Source: JBCDJG01 sp038748065 (GTDB lineage: Bacteria; Pseudomonadota; Gammaproteobacteria; Pseudomonadales; Halieaceae). Taken from it: DNA of 64,000 nucleotides. The notes below the pieces were generated by a model. The model saw nothing but the letters and a program-made list of their open reading frames with translations, did no database searches and was not told where the DNA came from. The stretch is taken from the NCBI GenBank assembly GCA_038748065.1, contig JBCDJG010000006.1, positions 68,269 through 132,268 on the forward strand, in the 5' to 3' direction. Each line of letters opens with the position of its first letter. The first letter of the stretch is position 1. Below, in pieces: positions 58,656 through 64,000 of the stretch. Both the position numbers and the translations under genes were made by a program.

Positions 58656-59657
58656 GTGGAGACGCCGCCGCTAACTGGGCCCGATGCACCTCCGGTGGTG
58701 CGCACGGACGACGCTCGTTTCCTGGGTCTTGAGGACTATGGGTTTCAGCCGCACTACACACAGGTTGAATTTGTCGATCAGTCACTGAGCCTGAGGATGC
58801 ACTATATCGATGAAGGCCCACGGGATGGCAGAGTCATTCTCATGCTGCACGGGCAGCCTTCGTGGTCTTACCTGTATCGCAAGCTTGTTCCGGTGTTTGC
58901 AGAGGCCGGCTTTCGCGCCATTGCCGTGGATAACGTGGGCTTTGGCCGCTCAGACAAGCTGACGTTTCCTGCGCACTACAGTCTGCGCCACCATATCGAC
59001 TGGATGCAGGCTCTTGTGCAAAACCTGGATCTCAGGGATGTCACACTGGTGTGTCAGGACTGGGGCGGGCCCATTGGCCTGGGTGTGCTCGCGCGTGAGC
59101 CTGAGCGCTTTGCCGCCGTTGTAGCCGCAAATACGATTTTGCATACGGGAGAGGCGGCTTTGCGTGGGCGCTTGAACTGGGCGGTGCATGCCACGGAGGG
59201 CGAGAACGCCGAGGTCAATACGGCACTCCTTGACTGGATGCGCCACTCTCAGCGCGCGGCGCATTTCGTTGCCAGTGATTCCTTGCAATTCGCAACCGTC
59301 AGGCCCCCTAGCGCGGGTGCCATACACGCCTGGGATGCGCCTTTTCCCAGCGAGTGGCACAAGGCGGGCACGCGTCAGCTCTCTTTGCTGATACCGGTCA
59401 CCGAGTCTGATGAGGGCGCTGCGATCGGCCGAGTCACCTGGGAAGCCCTGCGGGAATATGACAAGCCCTTCCTTACACTGTTCAGCGACTCTGATCCCCC
59501 GACACGGGGCTGGGAAACCGTCTTTCAAGAGCGGATTCCAGGCGCCCGTGGCCAGCCACACCAGACCCTGCAGAACGCCGGGCACTTCTGGCAAGAAGAC
59601 TGCGGCGCGGAAGCGGCGCAAATCATTGTCGACTGGCTGCAGAGTCTGGAAGCCTGA
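58656..59657 (+). CDS. Alpha/beta hydrolase, haloalkane dehalogenase-like (HLD-I type)
   Basis: The product is 333 aa from GTG 58656, which has AAGGAG 6 nt upstream; an earlier GTG at 58620 has none. The catalytic nucleophile Asp135 lies in CQDWGGPIGL, with the halide-binding Trp next to it, the acid Asp280 in SDSDPPTRG and the base His310 in AGHFWQED. HGQPSWSYLYRK (residues 65-76) and the cap motif AWDAPFPS match HLD-I enzymes, except that the usual HGEP or HGNP residue is Gln. The family splits halogen-carbon bonds by hydrolysis. Activity on a natural halogenated compound is plausible in a marine organism. A Kelch gene follows after 4 bp. Confidence 0.82.
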   Translation: METPPLTGPDAPPVVRTDDARFLGLEDYGFQPHYTQVEFVDQSLSLRMHYIDEGPRDGRVILMLHGQPSWSYLYRKLVPVFAEAGFRAIAVDNVGFGRSDKLTFPAHYSLRHHIDWMQALVQNLDLRDVTLVCQDWGGPIGLGVLAREPERFAAVVAANTILHTGEAALRGRLNWAVHATEGENAEVNTALLDWMRHSQRAAHFVASDSLQFATVRPPSAGAIHAWDAPFPSEWHKAGTRQLSLLIPVTESDEGAAIGRVTWEALREYDKPFLTLFSDSDPPTRGWETVFQERIPGARGQPHQTLQNAGHFWQEDCGAEAAQIIVDWLQSLEA

Positions 59658-59661
59658 GTCA

Positions 59662-60666
59662 TTGGCGATATATCGACGTCAATTCCTCGTCGCCACTGCC
59701 ATGCTCGGTGCGCAGATTTTGCATGGTCGGCCCGACTCCCGCACCTATAGCTGGCAGTCCGCTGCGCCCATGCCGGTCAGAACACAGGAGATTTATCCGA
59801 CGGTACATGCTGGGCAGTTAGTTGTCGCTGGCGGTATCGCACGCAAGCTTGGCGTGCCGTACTTCACCGACGCTGTGTTTGCTTATGATCCGCAAGCGAA
59901 TCAGTGGTCTGAGCGCCCGGCACTGCCTGAAGCGATTCATCATGCTGCGCTGGCCGTGCAGGATGGGGGCCTTATTCTGGCCGGGGGCTTTAATGGCAGC
60001 TATACGCAGATCTGGCGGATGAGCGCACAGACTTACAGGCTCAGTGCAGAGGGCTGGATAGCTGAAGGCGAGTTGCCACAGCCGCAGGCGGAAGGTGTTC
60101 TGGCGACTCACGGCGACGGCGCGCTGCATCTTGTCACAGGCGTATCGCCAATTGGTTCCGATAATCGCAAACGTTCCGATCACGCAGAAGTGGCGAACCA
60201 TTGGGTGCGGCCCCCTGGCGGCGGCAAGTGGGATCGATTGGCACCCATACCAACGCCGCGCAACAGCGCGACGGGTGGATGGCTGGGCGATCAGCTCATT
60301 GTTACAGGCGGGCGCACCGCCGCCGGGAATCTTGACCCCACAGAAATTTACGATCAGCAGGAAGATCGCTGGCGCACCGCGGCGCCACTGCCACTACCCC
60401 AGGCAGGTACGGCCAGTGCCATGGTCGATGATGGACTGATCGTTTTCGGGGGCGAAATTTTCAAGCCGGAAGCGGGCGTCTTCGCTAACGTGTGGCGCTA
60501 CTCGATAAGCCAGGATACCTGGACAGCGCTACCCGATATGCCTACGCCGCGTCACGGCATCGGTGCAGGCAAGATCGGTAACAAGATATTCGTGGTCGGT
60601 GGGGCGACAGAGCCCAGCGGCAGTGGCACCAGTGATGCGAATGAGGTTCTGGTGCTGGCGAATTAG
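59662..60666 (+). CDS. Kelch-repeat protein with Tat-like signal
   Basis: The product is 334 aa from a TTG start at 59662. The frame is open upstream but overlaps the dehalogenase gene; the TTG has GGAAG about 10 nt before it and opens YRRQFLVATAMLGAQ, a twin-arginine-like signal. At least five Kelch units follow, each with paired glycines and distal Trp (GQLVVAGGIARKLG; GGLILAGGFNGSYTQIW; DQLIVTGGRTAAGNL; DGLIVFGGEIFKPEAG; NKIFVVGGATEPSG), making a beta-propeller. Some such proteins act as sialate mutarotases or galactose-oxidase-like enzymes; no metal site is recognised. It lies 4 bp after the dehalogenase-like gene, so co-expression is likely. Confidence 0.8.
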   Translation: MAIYRRQFLVATAMLGAQILHGRPDSRTYSWQSAAPMPVRTQEIYPTVHAGQLVVAGGIARKLGVPYFTDAVFAYDPQANQWSERPALPEAIHHAALAVQDGGLILAGGFNGSYTQIWRMSAQTYRLSAEGWIAEGELPQPQAEGVLATHGDGALHLVTGVSPIGSDNRKRSDHAEVANHWVRPPGGGKWDRLAPIPTPRNSATGGWLGDQLIVTGGRTAAGNLDPTEIYDQQEDRWRTAAPLPLPQAGTASAMVDDGLIVFGGEIFKPEAGVFANVWRYSISQDTWTALPDMPTPRHGIGAGKIGNKIFVVGGATEPSGSGTSDANEVLVLAN

Positions 60667-60683
60667 CTGCTCAAGTCCTGTGG

Positions 60684-61628
60684 CTAAACCAGCCCAAAAT
60701 AGTTCAGCAGGGCGAACCCCAGGGTTGTAGTGACGCCCGAAACGAGCGTGGATAACACGATCAAATTGGCCGCCACAGCGCCATTTCCGCCAACAGCAAC
60801 GACCATGACAAAGCTCGCTGCGGCAATGGGCGATGAAAATAGCAAAAATAAAACGCCGAGTTCCGGCCCGTAAATACCCATCCATAGTGCCAAAAGCATG
60901 GTGAAAGCGGGGGAAATCAGGTGCCGCCAAAGCATGGTATCAACCGCCAGCGCTTGACTGGCGCGCAAGGACTTTAGGCTCAGCGATGCCCCGATCGTGA
61001 TTAAGGCTAGCGGCAGGGCCGCCGTCGAGAACCAATCCCCTAGTCGATAGGCTCGGGTGCCGAGATCGACCCCAAGCACAGAGACAACTACGCCTGCTGA
61101 TATGCCCACAATCAGTGGATTGCTGGCCATGCGAAAAATCACTACGGGAACGCGCGTGCTGTGCCCATGCCCGCTATCCAGAACCCAAACGGCAATGATG
61201 TTGTAGAGAATTGTGAGTATGGCAACAGGCAAGGCCGCTAGCGCCAGCCCAGCATCGCCGTAAGCGCTGGCAGCAAGGGCGATACCAACAATGCCAAGGT
61301 TGGACCGGAAACTACCCTGCACAAAAATGGCGCGCATAGCCGGTTCGAAAGCCCGGAGTCGACCCCAGACATCGGCCAGCACTGACACTGTAATCGTCGC
61401 AATCACACCGGCGATCAAATAGCGGGAGTTCAACACGTTCGAATAATCGACCTGGGACGCTCCAAAGAACAGGACCAGGGGCATCGCCATGCGGTAACTG
61501 AACTGTGCGGCCAGATTAACCAGGTCATCGCCGATCAGTCCGAGGCGGCGCAGCATCACTCCACCCAGTAACCAGAGATAGATGGGGCCGGTGACGGCGA
61601 GAGCAGTGATAAACCAGCTGAGCAGCAT
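60684..61628 (-). CDS. AEC-family transporter (membrane permease)
   Basis: The product is 314 aa with about ten hydrophobic segments in the 5+5 arrangement of the AEC (auxin efflux carrier) family. The central GSFRSNLGIVGIALA and the C-terminal FLLFSSPIAAASFVMVVAVGGN segments are typical. Bacterial members carry dicarboxylates or other organic acids, not specifically auxin. It is convergent with the Kelch gene (17 bp apart) and lies 50 bp after the glycosyltransferase stop. The substrate is unknown. Confidence 0.88.
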   Translation of the reverse strand: MLLSWFITALAVTGPIYLWLLGGVMLRRLGLIGDDLVNLAAQFSYRMAMPLVLFFGASQVDYSNVLNSRYLIAGVIATITVSVLADVWGRLRAFEPAMRAIFVQGSFRSNLGIVGIALAASAYGDAGLALAALPVAILTILYNIIAVWVLDSGHGHSTRVPVVIFRMASNPLIVGISAGVVVSVLGVDLGTRAYRLGDWFSTAALPLALITIGASLSLKSLRASQALAVDTMLWRHLISPAFTMLLALWMGIYGPELGVLFLLFSSPIAAASFVMVVAVGGNGAVAANLIVLSTLVSGVTTTLGFALLNYFGLV

Positions 61629-61678
61629 TGCGCAGCGATGATACAGCAGAATTGCCGACGAACCGCAGCCTGCGCGAC

Positions 61679-62887
61679 TTATATGCCCGGGCTGCTGCGC
61701 CCTGGCGCATTCTCGATCAGACCCCTGAACAGCTGAAGGTACGCTGTGGTGATTGGCTCAATGTCATACAGGGCAACGCTCGCCCGGCAACGCTCAGCCA
61801 GAGCCGGATCATCGCGTGTTAGTGCCTCGCTGAGACGCTGACTGAACGATGTGATATTGCCAGGTGGGACGAGGAAGCCGTTGACGCCGTCCTGCACCAC
61901 GTCGGGGATGGAACCAACGCTGGAGGCGACCACCGGCATGCCGCTCGCCAGGGCTTCGAGAATTGTGATGGGCAAGCCTTCCGTCAGCGATGGCAGCGCG
62001 AGAACGCGCCGCTGGCGGTAGTGAAGCTGAAGTGCCTGTGGATCAAGTTCGCCGACCAGTATAACGCGCCTGTTCTGTATCAACTCGCGCAATCGTTGCT
62101 GTTGGCTGGCTGTGAGAAAAAAACCGGTCTGTTCGAAAAAATGCAGGGTAATACCTCGGCCTACCAGGTATAAAGCGTCATCGAACTGATGGGCGATGCG
62201 CAGGAAGCCTGACAGCGTTTGCTGTAGTCCCTTGTAGCGGTTGAGCTTGCCGACGTACAGAATGCCTTGGCGAGTATGCAGACCATCAACGCTGTAGCGA
62301 TCGCAATCCACCGCACTGGAGATCAGAGAGACGTTTTTCATGCCCCTGCGTTCGCAGTATTCAAGCATAGGTCGGCTTACGACCACGTTATGACTGGCTC
62401 TGGCCATCAGGCTCGCGATGATGGCGGGAGACCAGCCCGGGCCCGTGAATGAATCGTACTTGGGTAATAGATGGGTCATTCCGTGCAGGGTCGACACGAT
62501 CGGAATCGCGGCCAGCTCAGCGGCCGATATGGCTTCTTTCAGAAAGCCAGTGCTCATATGGCAGTGGATCAACTCCACGCGCAACTCGCGAAAGAGACCG
62601 GCCAGGTATCGACCTCTCTGATCCACGCCTTCGAGGTCCTTTAACTCGTTGAGGCAGCTATGAATGATTACGCCGGCAGCTGATAGCTCGCTTTGCGCAT
62701 TTTCATCATAGGGATAGAACAGGCTCTCTCCGCTTCCTTGTATGGCCAGTTTCGAATGTGATTGAGTCAATACGTGAACTGCTACTCCACGCTTTGCCAG
62801 TGCCAGAATTAGCTCTCGGGCAAAGACCTCTGCACCTCCGGCGGGTGGTGGCAGGTTTCCGATAACGGCTATAACAGGCGTTGGCAT
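61679..62887 (-). CDS. Family 4 glycosyltransferase
   Basis: The product is 402 aa from ATG 62887; a TTG two codons earlier is less likely. The GT-B fold is shown by the N-terminal IAVIGNLPPPAGGAEVFARELILAL and the C-terminal donor site PSLTEGLPITILEALASGMPVVASSVGSIPDVVQDGVNGFLVPPG, with the conserved EX7E glutamates. It transfers a sugar from an activated donor, likely in surface polysaccharide synthesis together with the family 2 enzyme at 56 kb. It follows the KAP-like gene by 27 bp. Confidence 0.92.
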   Translation of the reverse strand: MPTPVIAVIGNLPPPAGGAEVFARELILALAKRGVAVHVLTQSHSKLAIQGSGESLFYPYDENAQSELSAAGVIIHSCLNELKDLEGVDQRGRYLAGLFRELRVELIHCHMSTGFLKEAISAAELAAIPIVSTLHGMTHLLPKYDSFTGPGWSPAIIASLMARASHNVVVSRPMLEYCERRGMKNVSLISSAVDCDRYSVDGLHTRQGILYVGKLNRYKGLQQTLSGFLRIAHQFDDALYLVGRGITLHFFEQTGFFLTASQQQRLRELIQNRRVILVGELDPQALQLHYRQRRVLALPSLTEGLPITILEALASGMPVVASSVGSIPDVVQDGVNGFLVPPGNITSFSQRLSEALTRDDPALAERCRASVALYDIEPITTAYLQLFRGLIENAPGRSSPGI

Positions 62888-62914
62888 GATCAATTGCTTA
62901 AGGCAGTAGCGCGA

Positions 62915-64000
62915 CTAACTAAGCTGAAGGCCCCTCATGTAGCCGTCCAGCTTCTCGACGTCGGCGATGGCTGGCCAGGTCGTTGGAAAACGCTCGCCGT
63001 GCTGCTGTAACGAGCGCTGTAAAGCTGCCCGAATCGTGTGCTGCCGCGGCGCAGAATGTTGAGAGAGGTCGATATTCTCGATAGGGGTCAATTGGCTGTC
63101 GCCGGAGTTTGGCGCTGGAAAGGATTGGATGAATTCCGCTGGATCGATACCAGCGACATGAATCGCGCTGAGCAATGTGGACACTATCATATCTCGCTGA
63201 GCATCCTGATCTTCTGCGTCCCTGTAGTCCGTGCGGATGCGCATGTTCAAGAGTCTCAGCTGATTGACCATGCGGATGTAGTGCCTGGGTGTTGGGTCCA
63301 GGGCATTGAATATGGGGGCCCAAATCGATAGCGCATCCAGAAAATCATCGGAATCGCCGATGAGGGCGCGCTCCGACGCTCTGCCCCAAAAATAGAACAC
63401 GACAAGCAGGCTGAAGGCCACGCCAACGTAGAACCAGGGCGACACCGAGGTTGGTTCAAGCCATGGGGCCGGCTGATCGCCTTCAGGGCCTGGTGCTTCA
63501 GCCTGGTTTGTTACAGGAGCTTCTGCAGACGATTGGCTAGGGAGGTTCTCCTGCAGCTGTGTGTCGCTGGCCATGAGTTCAGCGACGCGTTCGATCCCTG
63601 AAAATGGGAAGAAAAACAAAAAGGCGCAGAAAAGAGCGCCCACAAGCCAGGGAAAAACCTGCCTGTCCCAGAAAAGCGCCGTCTTGTTGGCGAGGTCCTG
63701 GCGCGTTTCGGGCAGTGGCGGAATGTACTTCTTCTGGCGGGAAAGCTCAGCCAGCTTCTCGATGTCTATTGTGGGTACGCTGACCTCAATGTTGATCATC
63801 TTGCGCATGTACTGGCGTGCAAGGTTCTGCCGCTCCCTGTGCAGGCGTTGCTTGTGTGCGTCTTCGTTCTCCGCATCCTCGCGAGGGAATTCCTCTTCTA
63901 CCTGCTGGTTAAATGTAGGGCTGATGATGGGGATGACGCGCTCCAGGGAAATGCCGAAAACGATGAAGTATTTAAGGGGCGGTGAACTGAGAAAATTCAC
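62915..64000 (-). CDS. KAP-like P-loop NTPase family membrane protein, N-terminus cut by window edge
   Basis: The frame is open to the right edge, so at least 361 aa are C-terminal to a missing beginning; the GTG at the very edge is probably not the start. A region with FGISLERVIPIISPTFNQQ and, later, APIFNALDPTPRHYIRMVNQLRLL resembles the part of KAP NTPases that follows the Walker region. Two membrane helices (FPWLVGALFCAFLFFFPFSG; WFYVGVAFSLLVVFYFWG) flank an acidic, Pro- and Glu-rich loop. The P-loop itself is outside the window, so the family call is tentative. KAP proteins are often linked to phage defence or membrane signalling. Confidence 0.55.
   Translation of the reverse strand: MNFLSSPPLKYFIVFGISLERVIPIISPTFNQQVEEEFPREDAENEDAHKQRLHRERQNLARQYMRKMINIEVSVPTIDIEKLAELSRQKKYIPPLPETRQDLANKTALFWDRQVFPWLVGALFCAFLFFFPFSGIERVAELMASDTQLQENLPSQSSAEAPVTNQAEAPGPEGDQPAPWLEPTSVSPWFYVGVAFSLLVVFYFWGRASERALIGDSDDFLDALSIWAPIFNALDPTPRHYIRMVNQLRLLNMRIRTDYRDAEDQDAQRDMIVSTLLSAIHVAGIDPAEFIQSFPAPNSGDSQLTPIENIDLSQHSAPRQHTIRAALQRSLQQHGERFPTTWPAIADVEKLDGYMRGLQLS

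Noticed and set aside
60684..61628. AEC ('auxin efflux carrier') gene as the exporter or importer of indole-3-acetate for the aromatic cluster
   Set aside because: The family name is historical, bacterial members carry varied organic acids, and the gene is about 25 kb away without the cluster operator.
1..64000. CRISPR arrays, insertion sequences, transposase, integrase or prophage genes
   Set aside because: None was found; the only short tandem repeats are those at 37353-37403 and the direct repeat at 29620-29641, and neither has the spacing of a CRISPR array.

Overview
The window looks like chromosomal DNA of an aerobic, marine-type gammaproteobacterium, possibly of the OM60/NOR5 (Halieaceae) kind. 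That placement is an inference. It rests on the order alaS-lysC-csrA-tRNA-Ser, which is typical of Gammaproteobacteria, together with four intact TonB-dependent receptors, many acyl-CoA and flavin enzymes, and a VPLP-type C-terminal sorting tail. Coding density is high and the DNA is GC-rich, except for short AT-rich promoter islands and a less GC-rich patch after the tRNA gene.

Layout. 1-4.3 kb: a cut-off sulfotransferase-like gene, gcvP and a uracil-DNA glycosylase-like gene. 4.3-13.7 kb: an iron block. A minus-strand operon runs imelysin/IrpA-like, di-heme oxidoreductase, DUF1513, second imelysin, TonB receptor, and diverges from a di-heme peroxidase across a Fur-box-like site. 13.7-17.9 kb: a crotonase, an AraC regulator and a siderophore-type receptor with its own Fur-like box. 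18-35.4 kb: a large aromatic/CoA catabolic region. 35.4-40 kb: a thioredoxin/cytochrome/copper-monooxygenase/EF-hand protein and a TonB receptor. 40-46.5 kb: housekeeping genes (greB, M23 peptidase, Trm112, HIT, alaS, lysC, csrA, tRNA-Ser). 46.5-54 kb: accessory DNA with inverted repeats, a beta-helix-like protein, a formyltransferase-like enzyme, a nucleosidase, a Fur-type receptor, an exosortase-type substrate and a broken receptor gene. 54-64 kb: glycosyltransferases, a phosphodiesterase-family protein, a DUF885 peptidase-like protein, a haloalkane-dehalogenase-like hydrolase, a Kelch protein, an AEC transporter and a cut-off KAP-like protein.

The most interesting part is 18-35.4 kb. An isatin-hydrolase-like cyclase, a two-subunit 2-oxoacid:ferredoxin oxidoreductase (IorA/IorB type) and a 2-aminobenzoyl-CoA monooxygenase/reductase-type flavoprotein stand together with MaoC, acyl-CoA dehydrogenase, crotonase, SDR, Rid and Old-Yellow-Enzyme genes. 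No CoA ligase is present. The simplest reading is isatin to isatinate (2-aminophenylglyoxylate), then oxidative decarboxylation straight to 2-aminobenzoyl-CoA, then dearomatisation and beta-oxidation-like steps, as expected in the lower part of an aerobic indole or indole-3-acetate pathway. Four copies of one 18-bp inverted repeat (TATTTTA-N4-TAAAATA) lie 33-56 bp upstream of four of the transcription units, and one of them also lies between the flavoprotein operon and a divergent MarR gene. This defines a probable MarR regulon from sequence alone. All enzyme substrates are inferred from family and context.
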